64,000 nt of DNA from Winogradskya consettensis (GCF_018332715.1 NZ_BOQP01000003.1:1-64000); one strand, 5' to 3'; positions 9,599 to 19,317 are shown, counted from the stretch's first letter. Numbers and translations: made by a program. Notes: a model not told the origin generated them from the sequence alone.

Positions 9599-10503
9599 GT
9601 TCCTGTTGTTCACCCTCCACTGCGCATGCGGCGCTGCCCACAACCAGGATCGAAGAGCGCGGACAGCATCGGATTGCTCAGGCTTCGGTGCCCGGCCAGA
9701 CGTTTGTGATGGGTGATGCCCAATCCGATGGGGTACGCCCGGACGGCGAGCAGCCCCTCCATCCCGTACGCCTCAACGGTTTCGCCATCGACACGACCAC
9801 CGTGACCGTCGCCGATTTCCGCGCCTTCACCGAGGCAACCGGATACCGGACCGAGGCCGAGCAGTTCGGCTGGTCCGCGGTCTTCCACCTGGCGGTCTCC
9901 GACCCGTCCCAGGTCGTCGGCCGGCTCGGCGGCACCCCCTGGTGGCTCGGCGTGACCGGCGCGGACTGGGCCCACCCCGACGGCCCGTCCTCGGCAGCGC
10001 TCGACGATCACCCCGTAGTCCACGTGAGCTGGAACGACGCGCAGGCATACTGCACCTGGGCCGGGCGCCGGCTGCCCACCGAGGCCGAATGGGAATGCGC
10101 GGCCCGGGCCGGTCAGGAATCGCAGCGTTATCCATGGGGTGACGAGTTGCCGCGGGAATGGGCCTGCAACATCTGGCAGGGCGATTTCCCAGTCGACAAC
10201 ACCGCCGAGGACGGCTGGCTCACCACCGCGCCGGCCCGCAGTTACGCCCCCAACAACTACGGCCTCTACCAGCCCGTCGGCAACGTCTGGGAATGGTGTG
10301 CCGACTGGTTCTCACCCGTCTACTACTCGCAGTCCCCCGTGGAGGATCCCCGGGGACCGTCGCTCGGCACCGCGCGCGTGATCCGCGGCGGCTCGTACCT
10401 GTGTCACGACTCGTACTGCAATCGGTATCGCAACGCTGCCCGCTCGTCGAACACCCCCGATTCCTCGACGGGAAACACGGGCTTCCGAACGGCTGCTCGC
10501 TAG
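9595..10503 (+). CDS. Formylglycine-generating enzyme (FGE), sulfatase maturase
   Basis: 302 residues. Converts the cysteine of the C-x-P-x-R motif in sulfatases to formylglycine using oxygen and a copper ion. Family landmarks run in order: FVMGDAQSDG, HPVRLNGFAIDTTTVTVADF, VVHVSWNDAQAYCTWAGRRL, EWECAARAG, NNYGLYQPVGNVWEWCADWF and VIRGGSYLCHDSYCNRYR. Cys270 and Cys275 in CHDSYC are the copper-binding pair, equivalent to C272/C277 of the Streptomyces enzyme (from memory). The start is the ATG of an ATGA overlap with sulfatase 2. The N-terminus reads MSSCCSPST, oddly similar to the substrate motif. Co-transcription with two sulfatases makes the operon self-sufficient. Confidence 0.93.
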   Translation: MSSCCSPSTAHAALPTTRIEERGQHRIAQASVPGQTFVMGDAQSDGVRPDGEQPLHPVRLNGFAIDTTTVTVADFRAFTEATGYRTEAEQFGWSAVFHLAVSDPSQVVGRLGGTPWWLGVTGADWAHPDGPSSAALDDHPVVHVSWNDAQAYCTWAGRRLPTEAEWECAARAGQESQRYPWGDELPREWACNIWQGDFPVDNTAEDGWLTTAPARSYAPNNYGLYQPVGNVWEWCADWFSPVYYSQSPVEDPRGPSLGTARVIRGGSYLCHDSYCNRYRNAARSSNTPDSSTGNTGFRTAAR

Positions 10504-10529
10504 CGGTCACTAGTGGAGGAAACGCACGG

Positions 10530-12737
10530 ATGCGTAAAACCCCCGCCCTGCTCTCACTACTTCTCGTTTTCGCCGCATCGCCGGCCTCGGCTACTCCCCG
10601 CGCCCCCGCCACTTACGCGAACCCCGTCACAGCCGGCACGGTCGACACCTTCCCCGACCCGGCGACCATCAAGGCGAAGGACGGCAAGTGGTACGCGTAC
10701 GGCACCACGAACCCGATCTTCAACAGCGCGGGGGAGACCGGTGAGCACATCCTGCCGACCCTGAGCTCCACCGACCTGGTCCACTGGACGTACGTCGGCG
10801 ACGTCTTCGCGCTGACCGCCAAGCCGTCCTGGTGGCCGTCCGCCGCGCGGCAGTGGGCACCCGACATCCGGTACTTCAACAACGAGTACCACCTGACGTA
10901 CTCGCTCTCCACCGGTGGCATCGGCCTGGTCACCAGCGCGAACCCGGCGGGGCCGTGGACCGACCGGGGCCAGATCGTGCCCAACGGCGGCGGCTGCCCG
11001 AGCGGCACCATCGACCAGGCGATGTTCCAGGACACCGACGGCTCGTACTACCTCTACTGGGGCAGCTACGACACGATCTGCGTGTCCCGGATGAACGACA
11101 CGGCGACCGCCCTCACCGGCACGGTCACCACCATCGCCCGCGGACGCCGCGCGGAGGGCGGCTTCGTCGTGCACCGCGGCGGCTACTACTACCTGTTCTA
11201 TTCCGACGGCGGCTGCTGCGACGGCGCGTTCAGCGGGTACGTGACGAAGGTCGGCCGGGCCACGTCGCCGACCGGGCCGTTCACCAGCCCGAGCGGCCTG
11301 AACCTGCTCGACACCACCAGCAAGGACGGCATCGTCGTCGCGGCCAACGGCAACGGCTGGGTGGGCCCGGGCCACAACTCGATCACCACGGACCTCGCCG
11401 GCCAGGACTGGCTCGTCTACCACGGCATCGCCGAGACGAACCCGGACTTCCCGCCCATCACCGGCGCCAACGGCGCCACGCTGAACCTGACCCGCCGCCC
11501 GATGCTGATCGACCGGCTCGACTGGATCGGTGGCTGGCCCGTGGTGAACGCGGGAGCCGGGCCGTCCACCGGCCCGCAGACCGCGCCGGTGACCACGTGG
11601 ACGGTCGGCAGCACGTTCGGCTCGACCGCCGGCTTCGGCACCGACTGGTCCCTCGTGGATGGTCACCTGACCACGCCGACGCCGTCCACGGTCCTGAGCA
11701 CCGCGACGGTCAGCGGCGACGTCCGTGTCGAGGGCGATGTGCGCGGCCAGGCAGCCGGCATCGTCTACCGGTCGGGTGCCCGGCAGATCAGCGCCGTGCT
11801 CGACAGCGCCACCCGTCAGTTCGTGGTCTCCGTGGGGTCCTCGGTCACCAGGGCGGCGCTGCCGGCCAACTTCAACTACGACTCGTGGCACACCGTTGTG
11901 CTCGAGAAACGCGGGAACGCCCTCTACGCCGAGGTCTCCGCGGACCGGCTGTACGACGCGGTCGCCTCGGTGAACGTCACCGTGCCGGCGGGGTACACGT
12001 CCGGGCGGATCGGTGCGGTCTCCCGCGCCGGGGCCGCTGACGTCGACAATCTCGGTGCGGCGCCGCTCTACCGCCCGGTTACGAGGCGCGTCAACGATCC
12101 GGTTGTGGGCGCGGCGCTCACGGCGTACTCGGATGAATTCAATGGGTCTGCTGTTAATGCCGGTTGGAGCTGGGTCCGGGGCAATCCGGGCACGACCGTC
12201 AGTGGTGGCGCGCTGGTCTGGCCGACGCAGGGAGCTGAGCTGTATCAGGGCGACAACTCGGCGTCGGTGCTCACCCGCGACGCGCCGGCCGGGGATTTCG
12301 TGGTGGAGACGAAGGTGACGTTCGACGGCACCCGCGGCAACCAGCAGGCCGGTCTGGTGCTCTACGAGAACGACGACAAATTCGTGAAACTGGTCCACTC
12401 GGTGCTGCCACTGACGACGTACGGGCCGGCCGCTGTGCAGCAGACCACCGAGTTCACCAAGGAGGACACCCGGGTCTCGACGGGTCAGGTCTTCTCCGGC
12501 CCGATGTTCGGTGGCCCGGCGACGCCCACCGAATGGCTGCGCCTCGCGTATCACTACGACGCGGCGAACAACGCCAACGACATCCGCATGGCGTCCAGCA
12601 CCGACGGCACGACCTGGGAGTGGGGCGGCGCCTGGTCCTTCCCCCGCGGTGGACCGCTCAAGATCGGCCTGGTCTCGATGAACACCACGGGCGCCACCGG
12701 CACGTTCGACTACGTCCGTACGTACGCGGGCCGTTGA
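10530..12737 (+). CDS. Secreted GH43-like glycosidase with C-terminal lectin-like domains
   Basis: 735 residues. A Sec signal peptide ends around ASPASA (residue 21). Residues 30-345 form a five-bladed propeller of GH43 type: catalytic base Asp43 in TFPDPATIK, blade motif WAPDIRYFNNEYHLTYS, TIDQAMFQDTDGSYYLYWG, and the general-acid Glu in RRAEGGFVV. After a Gly/Pro linker come two beta-sandwich regions, about 360-510 (LamG-like) and 530-735, the latter like the concanavalin-type C-terminal domain of beta-xylosidases. GGAGG sits ten bases before ATG 10530. It follows FGE by 26 bases and could ride on the sulfatase operon, perhaps trimming the same glycan, but has its own ribosome site. Typical substrates are arabinan or xylan. 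Confidence 0.85.
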   Translation: MRKTPALLSLLLVFAASPASATPRAPATYANPVTAGTVDTFPDPATIKAKDGKWYAYGTTNPIFNSAGETGEHILPTLSSTDLVHWTYVGDVFALTAKPSWWPSAARQWAPDIRYFNNEYHLTYSLSTGGIGLVTSANPAGPWTDRGQIVPNGGGCPSGTIDQAMFQDTDGSYYLYWGSYDTICVSRMNDTATALTGTVTTIARGRRAEGGFVVHRGGYYYLFYSDGGCCDGAFSGYVTKVGRATSPTGPFTSPSGLNLLDTTSKDGIVVAANGNGWVGPGHNSITTDLAGQDWLVYHGIAETNPDFPPITGANGATLNLTRRPMLIDRLDWIGGWPVVNAGAGPSTGPQTAPVTTWTVGSTFGSTAGFGTDWSLVDGHLTTPTPSTVLSTATVSGDVRVEGDVRGQAAGIVYRSGARQISAVLDSATRQFVVSVGSSVTRAALPANFNYDSWHTVVLEKRGNALYAEVSADRLYDAVASVNVTVPAGYTSGRIGAVSRAGAADVDNLGAAPLYRPVTRRVNDPVVGAALTAYSDEFNGSAVNAGWSWVRGNPGTTVSGGALVWPTQGAELYQGDNSASVLTRDAPAGDFVVETKVTFDGTRGNQQAGLVLYENDDKFVKLVHSVLPLTTYGPAAVQQTTEFTKEDTRVSTGQVFSGPMFGGPATPTEWLRLAYHYDAANNANDIRMASSTDGTTWEWGGAWSFPRGGPLKIGLVSMNTTGATGTFDYVRTYAGR

Positions 12738-13070
12738 TCAGTCCGTAGCCGCCGCTCGCGCCTTGATGCGGCGGTTACGGACGCTGAACATCACGATGCC
12801 CGCACCGATCAGCGCGATCCCGCCGATCATCAGGGCCAGCTGGACGGTGTTGTTCTCGACGAAGTCGTAGATGACGTAGAGCGTCCAGAAACCCGAGAAG
12901 AAGAATCCCGCGTACGCCATCAGCCTGCCCTCGGGGAGCAGGTTGCCGCGCCACACGACGTCCGGGCCCGGTGTCTGTCGCGCCCGGACGAGTTGCATGA
13001 CCGACATCACCCACCACAGCGAAGCAACGGCGATCTTTGCCACAGTGAGAATGACGTCCAGGCTGTCCAC
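12738..13070 (-). CDS. Small membrane protein of unknown function
   Basis: 110 residues with three predicted membrane helices (about 5-27, 50-70, 76-97), a Trp-rich first helix (VASLWWVMSVMQLV) and a basic C-terminal tail (VRNRRIKARAAATD). It converges on the GH43 gene: the two stop codons abut exactly within TGATCA, with no terminator between. I do not recognise the family. Coding bias and the clean positive-inside pattern support a real gene. Confidence 0.6.
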   Translation of the reverse strand: MDSLDVILTVAKIAVASLWWVMSVMQLVRARQTPGPDVVWRGNLLPEGRLMAYAGFFFSGFWTLYVIYDFVENNTVQLALMIGGIALIGAGIVMFSVRNRRIKARAAATD

Positions 13071-13168
13071 GCTGCGAGAGTAGGCGATGTGATCAAAGGT
13101 TGATTTGACAGGCTTTGGCGCGGAAGTGAAGCCTGTCTAGGCCATCCTGATCCGCCGGGGAGGTCCCC

Positions 13169-16147
13169 TTGTTGCCGATGTCCCGCCGCAGCGTCCTCAC
13201 GCTGGCCGGTCTCACCGGCATGACCAGCGCCGTTGCGGCTCTGCCGGCCGGATCAGCGGGCGCCGCTGTCGCCGCGAAGGACCCGGTCGCCGATATCTAC
13301 CGGCAACTGCTGCACGTGCACACCCAGTGGGTCGAGCAGCAGTGGGATACCTCGATCGGGGCATACCGGGCCGCCGACTTCCGGTTCACCGTCGTGCTCG
13401 GCAACGCCGTCCTGCTCGGCCTCGACGACTACGACGCGCGGTCGACCGGCGTCGACGCCGACACGTTGCGGGTCAGGACGGTCGCGACGATCCAGCGTTA
13501 CGCGGCGACCAACCGGCTCGTCGGCGGCAGCGAGTGGGGCAAGCAGCTGTTCTGGGACTCGACGTTCGAGCTCTACTTCGTGCTCGCGGCCCGGCTGCTC
13601 TGGAAGGACCTCGACCCGGCCACCCGCGCCAACGTGCAGGCGATCGCCGAGGGCCAGGCCGCCTACGCGTACGCCCTGGGCACCCGTGACGACCCCCTCA
13701 GCGACGGTTGCAGCCCCAACGGCATCACCGGCGCGTGGAAGGGCGACACCAAGCTCGCCGACATGGGTGTCTACGCGCAGGCCCTCGCACCGGGTCTCGC
13801 CTGGGCCGGTGACAACGCCTCGGCGCCGGACTGGCGTGACCGTTTCCTGCTCTGGCGGGCCAACGCGAGCGGGCTGCCCGTCGCGGACCGCGCCAACCCG
13901 GCGGTGGTCGACGGGGAACGCATCGACCAGCTGCTGACCGCGCACAACCTGCACGACAGTTTCATCGTGGAGCACAACGGGTCCGCGGATCCGTACGCTC
14001 AGGCCGAGCTCTGGCGCACGGCCGGGCGGGCGGCCATTCACTTCATGGTGGCGAAGCAGCCGCTGCCCCAGGTGCTGCTCCACCAGCCCAACGGCGATGA
14101 GCTGTGGCGGACCCTGCGGCTGCTGGCCGGCGATGCCGGCGAGCCGGTCATGCCGATGGCCGCCGACCGCTATCACCTGTACGGCCGGGACGTGCTGCCG
14201 CTCGCCTATCTCGCCCAGGTCCAGGGCGACCGGGACGCCGCCCGCGCCGAGGCGGAGCTCGCCGAGCGGCTGCTGCACTACGTGCGTTACGAGCCGAAGT
14301 ACCGGCTGACCAAGCTCAGCGACCAGGAGAAGTACGAGCCCGAGGCGCGCGCCGAGCTCGCCGTCGCGTACCTCTTCCATCGGTTGCGGGCCGCGCCGGT
14401 GCAGCCGGTCTCCGTGCAGCAGTTCTTCGCCAACGCCCGGGGCACCCGCGACTTCGGCGAGGACATCGGTCTCCTCGCGCACCAGAACCAGGCGGCGTTC
14501 GCGGGCGCTGTCACCAAGCCGGGCTTCGTGCGGTTCCTGTGGCAGCCGGGGCACGACAACTGGCTCGTCGACAGCCGGGACCCGGTGTTCCTGCCCGCGG
14601 ACGTCATCGCGACGCAGCGCTGGACAAAGGCGTACCAGAAGAATCGTGACGGCACCCACGCGACCGCGACCGTGCTCGCCGTGGACGACGGTTACGCGGG
14701 CTTCACCACGCTGCCGACCGGCACGGTCGTCTACGCGAGCACCGGCCTGAGCGGCGAGGGCGGCCTGTCCCTGTTCAACCTGAGCGTGCCCGGCGTGCCG
14801 GGTCTCGACGGCTACCGCACCTTCACGTACGCGGGTGGCAAGGCCGAGCTGACCGACCAGATCGACGGCAGTGACATCACGTTCACCCCGCGGGTGGCCC
14901 GCTATGTCCGGATGCTCGGCCGCGAGCCCGCCACCGAGTACGGCTACTCGATCTGGACGCTGCGCGTGCTCGACGTGCGCGGCGCCGACCTGGCCCAGGG
15001 TGCGATGCCGATCGCGTCGTCGGAGGACGTCTGGTACCCGGCACGCAACGCCACCGACGGCAACCCGGAGACCCGCTGGGCCGTGAACCGCGAGGAGCGG
15101 GCCCGCGAGGACAGCTGGCTCGCCGTCGATCTCGGGTCGCCGGTGAAGGTCGCCGGGGTCCGGATCACGTGGGAGTCCGCGTACGGCAAGAAGTTCGTCA
15201 TCCAGACCTCGACCGACGCCGTCACCTGGACCGACGCCGCGGTCCTGCCGGAGACGCGGACGGTGTCGCGCTGGGTGAACATCGACGGCCGCGCGGGGCT
15301 CGTCACGCACGGTGGTAAAGACAAGATCACGGTCTCCGCGACCGCGGTCAGCGCGCCGGCGCCGATCATCGAGGGCTATTCGGGCGGCGGCCGCGACCTC
15401 GCCCGGTCCGCGGCCCGCCCGATGCCGGCCGCCAAGGGGTTGTCGGTCAGCGACGCCGACGGCTTCCTGAGCATCTTCAACCTGACGCCACACCCGGCTG
15501 TCGACGTGACCGTGCGGCTCCCGTCCCGGCAATGGCTCTACGTCGGCACCCAGGTGGTGACCAAGAACGGACTCGAGTGGCCGGTGAGCCTCGACGCCGC
15601 CAGCGCCCGGGTCGAGCCGCCGCGGTTCCGGACCGAGGGCAACCCCCCGGCGGGGACGACGTTCGAGGTGGCCGATTCGCACCGGGTCACCGTTACGGCA
15701 CCCCCGAAAACCCGCGCAGTGGTCACTCTGCGTTGTGGCAAATGGTCATCGACCGTACGCGTACCCGCCGGAAAATCACGCACCGTGACTGTCCCCGACG
15801 TGCCGATCACCCCCGTCGCCGATCTGTCCCGGGGCCGGACCACATTCCCCACCTCGCCCCTTCCCGCCGGGATGAATTCTCCGGAGAGCGCGGTCGACGG
15901 CGACCCGCGCACCTCCTGGCGTCCCGGCGAGAGCGGTCGCATGGTGGTCGACCTCGGCGCGGTCCACACCATCAGCGACGTGCGGGTGACCTGGTCGGAG
16001 CGAGGTGAGCAGCGCCCGCACCGGATCGACAGCTCCACGGACGGGCTCGAATACGGTCCCCTCGCAGCTCAGGCCCGGTATGTGGCGCTCGCGGTGGAGG
16101 GCTGGCAGGTCGGGGACGCCGAAGTGATCCACTTCGTGGTGCGCTGA
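13169..16147 (+). CDS. Large Tat-exported protein with discoidin (F5/8 type C) domains
   Basis: About 992 residues. MSRRSVLTLAGL is a twin-arginine signal, with cleavage near GSAGAAVAA. Residues 40-420 are alpha-helical with Trp-rich repeats (WVEQQWDTSIGAYRAADFRF, WGKQLFWDSTFELYFVLAAR), resembling the alpha/alpha toroids of polysaccharide lyases and glycoside hydrolases, but no catalytic motif is certain. A central beta-rich part precedes a discoidin domain around 590-730 (ATDGNPETRWAV, WLAVDLGSPVKVAGVRITWE). A second, partial discoidin domain ends the protein (AVDGDPRTSWRPGESGRMVV). GGGGAGG at 13157-13163 fits TTG 13169 or TTG 13172 better than ATG 13178; the start is uncertain. Probably a cell-surface or secreted glycan-active enzyme. 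Confidence 0.7.
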   Translation: MLPMSRRSVLTLAGLTGMTSAVAALPAGSAGAAVAAKDPVADIYRQLLHVHTQWVEQQWDTSIGAYRAADFRFTVVLGNAVLLGLDDYDARSTGVDADTLRVRTVATIQRYAATNRLVGGSEWGKQLFWDSTFELYFVLAARLLWKDLDPATRANVQAIAEGQAAYAYALGTRDDPLSDGCSPNGITGAWKGDTKLADMGVYAQALAPGLAWAGDNASAPDWRDRFLLWRANASGLPVADRANPAVVDGERIDQLLTAHNLHDSFIVEHNGSADPYAQAELWRTAGRAAIHFMVAKQPLPQVLLHQPNGDELWRTLRLLAGDAGEPVMPMAADRYHLYGRDVLPLAYLAQVQGDRDAARAEAELAERLLHYVRYEPKYRLTKLSDQEKYEPEARAELAVAYLFHRLRAAPVQPVSVQQFFANARGTRDFGEDIGLLAHQNQAAFAGAVTKPGFVRFLWQPGHDNWLVDSRDPVFLPADVIATQRWTKAYQKNRDGTHATATVLAVDDGYAGFTTLPTGTVVYASTGLSGEGGLSLFNLSVPGVPGLDGYRTFTYAGGKAELTDQIDGSDITFTPRVARYVRMLGREPATEYGYSIWTLRVLDVRGADLAQGAMPIASSEDVWYPARNATDGNPETRWAVNREERAREDSWLAVDLGSPVKVAGVRITWESAYGKKFVIQTSTDAVTWTDAAVLPETRTVSRWVNIDGRAGLVTHGGKDKITVSATAVSAPAPIIEGYSGGGRDLARSAARPMPAAKGLSVSDADGFLSIFNLTPHPAVDVTVRLPSRQWLYVGTQVVTKNGLEWPVSLDAASARVEPPRFRTEGNPPAGTTFEVADSHRVTVTAPPKTRAVVTLRCGKWSSTVRVPAGKSRTVTVPDVPITPVADLSRGRTTFPTSPLPAGMNSPESAVDGDPRTSWRPGESGRMVVDLGAVHTISDVRVTWSERGEQRPHRIDSSTDGLEYGPLAAQARYVALAVEGWQVGDAEVIHFVVR

Positions 16148-16200
16148 CCGTTCTTCGCGTTTTGCCTGAAGTCGTCGTGGTCTGACGCGATGATCAGAAC

Positions 16201-17853
16201 GTGCCCAAGGCTCAGTCGAACAGTCGCGTTCAGGTAACCGTCACCCGGCCCGCAGGCGTGGGCTGGCTCGCCGACCGCAGTATGGCGGTGAAGAGCGCTA
16301 TGCCGGCGATGGCGATGGGCGTGGTGGCGATCGTGGTCGGCGTCCTCGCCCTGTACCGGGTGAACGACCTGCGCGACGACCTGGCGATCATGAAAGCCGA
16401 CCACGTCGACAGCCTCCAGCAGGTCGCCGAGATGCGTGGCGGAATCTCCGACATGTTCCGCGGCATGCTCATCTGGCAGCTCGGGGCGGACGCGGCCGCG
16501 AAGAAGGAGGGCCGCGACGACACGACCGCCGCCGACACGAAGGTCGACACGGCCGTCACCAAGTACCAGGCGATCGCCGCGGATTCGCCGACGCGGCTCC
16601 AGAGTCTGACCGATTTCACCAGTGCGATGAACACGTACCGGGTGCTGCGCAACGTGCTGCTCTTCGGTGAGACCGCCCCGTCCGGCTTCACGCTGCCGGC
16701 CGCGGACCAGCAGCTCCCGCAGCTCACCGCGTCCGAGGAGGCGGTCAACAAGTCCGTCGCCGACCTGCAGAAGTCCGAGGACACCGAGGCCGATGCCCTC
16801 GCCGCGAAGGCGGCCGGTGCGGCCAGTTCGTCCCGCTGGTTCATCATCGTCGCCCTGGTCGCGGGTGTGCTGCTCGCCGCCGCACTCACCGCGTTCGTGG
16901 TCACGGTCATCAGGCGGCAGCTCGCCACGGTGGCTGCGGCCCTCGGCGCGGTTGCCGACAGCGACCTCACCATCGCTGCCCAGGTCCGCTCGCGCGACGA
17001 GCTCGGCCGGATGGCGGTCGCCGTCAACCAGGCCCGCGAGGGTCTGCGCTCCACCGTTGCCCAGCTCACCGGTGGCGCCCGCGACCTCGGCACCAGCACC
17101 CAGCAGCTGACCGGCGTCACCGCCCGTATCGGCGAGAGCGCCCGCGAAGCGGCTGCCCAGGCCGGTCTGGTGGCCGGGGCGGCCGGCGACGTCTCGGGCT
17201 CGGTCCAGTCGGTGGCCGCGGGCAGCGACGAGATGGGTGCCTCGATCCGCGAGATCGCCCAGAACGCCAACGACGCTGCCCAGGTCGCCTCGAGCGCGGT
17301 GGGTGTCGCCCAGAGCACCAACGAGACGGTCGCGAAGCTCGGCACCTCGTCCGCCGAGATCGGCGACGTGGTCAAGGTGATCACCGCGATCGCCGAGCAG
17401 ACCAACCTGCTCGCCCTCAACGCCACCATCGAGGCCGCCCGCGCGGGCGACGCCGGCAAGGGCTTCGCCGTGGTCGCCTCCGAGGTCAAGGATCTCGCCC
17501 AGGAGACCGCCCGGGCCACCGAGGACATCTCCCGCCGGGTCGAGACGATCCAGGCGGACACGTCCAGCGCGGTCGAGGCGATCGGCGAGATCTCCCAGAT
17601 CATCCAGCGCATCAACGACTACCAGGTCACCATCGCCTCCGCGGTCGAGGAGCAGACCGCCACGACCGCCGAGATGAGCCGCAGCATCGGCGAGGCCGCC
17701 GGAGGTAGCTCCACCATCGCCGCCAACATCAACGGCGTCGCGCAATCGGCGGAGCTGACCAGCAGCACGCTGATCGAGGCCGATGACGCCGTCAGCCAGT
17801 TGAACCGGGTTGCGGGCGAGCTGCGTACGGTGGCGGAGCGTTTCCGGGTCTGA
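16201..17853 (+). CDS. Methyl-accepting chemotaxis protein
   Basis: 550 residues from GTG 16201. Membrane helix 1 spans about 30-52 and helix 2 about 218-240, bracketing a 165-residue extracellular helical sensor of 4HB type ([20 protein letters not shown]). A HAMP domain follows, then a long helical signalling domain with the conserved hairpin tip [20 protein letters not shown] and methylation-type heptads. It would relay ligand binding to CheA/CheW; none are in this window, so it is an orphan receptor here. Presence implies flagellar motility, as in zoosporic Micromonosporaceae. No ribosome site is visible; GATGAT ends six bases before the GTG, hinting at a leaderless message. Confidence 0.92.
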   Translation: MPKAQSNSRVQVTVTRPAGVGWLADRSMAVKSAMPAMAMGVVAIVVGVLALYRVNDLRDDLAIMKADHVDSLQQVAEMRGGISDMFRGMLIWQLGADAAAKKEGRDDTTAADTKVDTAVTKYQAIAADSPTRLQSLTDFTSAMNTYRVLRNVLLFGETAPSGFTLPAADQQLPQLTASEEAVNKSVADLQKSEDTEADALAAKAAGAASSSRWFIIVALVAGVLLAAALTAFVVTVIRRQLATVAAALGAVADSDLTIAAQVRSRDELGRMAVAVNQAREGLRSTVAQLTGGARDLGTSTQQLTGVTARIGESAREAAAQAGLVAGAAGDVSGSVQSVAAGSDEMGASIREIAQNANDAAQVASSAVGVAQSTNETVAKLGTSSAEIGDVVKVITAIAEQTNLLALNATIEAARAGDAGKGFAVVASEVKDLAQETARATEDISRRVETIQADTSSAVEAIGEISQIIQRINDYQVTIASAVEEQTATTAEMSRSIGEAAGGSSTIAANINGVAQSAELTSSTLIEADDAVSQLNRVAGELRTVAERFRV

Positions 17854-17903
17854 CGTTCACTTCTCGTTCGATTCCGCTTATATCGATGTGCGGCGATAGC
17901 TCC

Positions 17904-17916
17904 TAGGGTCGACCGC
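17904..17916 (+). promoter_or_regulatory. -10 box for leaderless PLC-like gene
   Basis: TAGGGT at 17904-17909 is followed by seven bases and ATG 17917, with no ribosome site in between. This fits transcription starting at or next to the start codon. The -35 region is weak. Confidence 0.4.
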
Positions 17917-19317
17917 ATGACCGATCTCCGCCGGATGGGCGCGGCGCTCCTCAGCGCCGCGCTCATCGCCGTCCCGGCCGCCGCCAACGCCGCCCCGCTT
18001 GATGATCTGCCGTTCGCCTCCGCGATCTCGCGGGCGACGCACAACTCGTACTCGGGCAACATCGCCGGGACCCGCGGCTCGATCACGCACCAGCTGGACT
18101 CGGGCGTACGGTTCCTCGAATTCGACATCTGGAGCGGCGACTACGCCAGCGCCGGCGACTACCGCATCGGCCACAGCTCCGCGGGCGACCAGGTCGACCA
18201 CACCGGCGGCAACCCGGCCGGCGACCACCTGCGCGACTGGCTGACCCTCGTGAACACGTGGTCGGCGGCGCACCCCACAGCGTCCCCGATCACCGTCCTG
18301 CTGGACCTCAAGGACGACCTGACCACCCGGACCACGGCGGCGACGGGCAACCTCGGCGCCCTGAACCAGCAGCTCGCGGACGTCTTCGGCACCCGCCTCA
18401 TCCGCTCCCTGGACACCCCCGGCGCACTGCCCGCGATCGGCTCCCTGCGCGGCCGCGTCCTGACCGTGCTCTCCGGCAGCGCCGCCGCCCGTACGGGCTA
18501 CAAACGCGACACCGGCAGCAACCCGGCAATCGCGATCAACGCCGCCGGCCGCGTCGTCGAAGTCCACGACAACGGCTCCGGCGTCCTCTGGTACTGGACC
18601 GGCACCTACGGCACGGACGGCAAACTGACCTGGCAACGCCACGGCCGATACGACACCGGCAAGAACCCCGCCGTCGCCCTCAACAACGACGGCACCCTCG
18701 TCGAGGTCCACCAGGCCCCGTCCGGCACCAACCTCTGGTCCCGCATCGGCCACCTGGACGCCGCCGGCGAGATCACCTGGTCCGCCTCCGCGAAGTACGA
18801 CACCGGCGTCCTCCCCACGGTCGCCTTCACCGACCCGGCCGGCACCGCCTTCCGCGAGATCCACCAGAGCCAGAGCAACTCCCAGAACTGGGACTGGAAA
18901 GCCACGGCCGGCGCCGCCACCATCACCTGGGGAGCCCACGCCACCACCACGGACGCCCGCTTCCCCACCACCACGGCCGGCACAGCAGGCCGTACGGTCA
19001 CGGTCTCGCCCGGCACCCTCACCGCGACCACCGACCGCGCGCCGGCAGCCGCCCGCATCCGCTACGCCCAACTGGCCTTCGTCGAATACCAATCCGGCGA
19101 CACCACCGAACTCAAGGACGGCGCCCTCTTCTGGGCCGCCACCGCCTCGAACAAGGCTTTCATCATCTCGGCCCGCCAATCCGGCGCCACCGCCCGAGCC
19201 TGGGACTTCGACTCCGCCTCCCTCGCCACCGACCCCCTGGCCAACTTCCCGGCCACGAACTCCCCCGACGCCGACTGGTACAAAACCCTACTCACCCGCC
19301 CCGACACCGTCTCCTGA
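17917..19317 (+). CDS. Secreted PI-PLC-like phosphodiesterase with lectin-like repeats
   Basis: 466 residues. A signal peptide ends near AAANAA (residue 26). The N-terminal half matches the PI-specific phospholipase C X-domain: first catalytic His42 in SRATHNSYSG, metal/substrate acids in VRFLEFDIWSGD, second His in RIGHSSAGD, and barrel strand VLLDLKDDL. After LRGRVLTVLSG the barrel is interrupted by about 140 residues containing three similar units of roughly 45 (GSNPAIAINAAGRVVEVH, GKNPAVALNNDGTLVEVH, GVLPTVAFTDPAGTAFREIH). The C-terminal part returns to a PLC-like ending (KAFIISARQSG). The repeats resemble propeller lectin blades and may target the enzyme to a surface glycan or glycolipid. 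Ligand unknown. Confidence 0.75.
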   Translation: MTDLRRMGAALLSAALIAVPAAANAAPLDDLPFASAISRATHNSYSGNIAGTRGSITHQLDSGVRFLEFDIWSGDYASAGDYRIGHSSAGDQVDHTGGNPAGDHLRDWLTLVNTWSAAHPTASPITVLLDLKDDLTTRTTAATGNLGALNQQLADVFGTRLIRSLDTPGALPAIGSLRGRVLTVLSGSAAARTGYKRDTGSNPAIAINAAGRVVEVHDNGSGVLWYWTGTYGTDGKLTWQRHGRYDTGKNPAVALNNDGTLVEVHQAPSGTNLWSRIGHLDAAGEITWSASAKYDTGVLPTVAFTDPAGTAFREIHQSQSNSQNWDWKATAGAATITWGAHATTTDARFPTTTAGTAGRTVTVSPGTLTATTDRAPAAARIRYAQLAFVEYQSGDTTELKDGALFWAATASNKAFIISARQSGATARAWDFDSASLATDPLANFPATNSPDADWYKTLLTRPDTVS

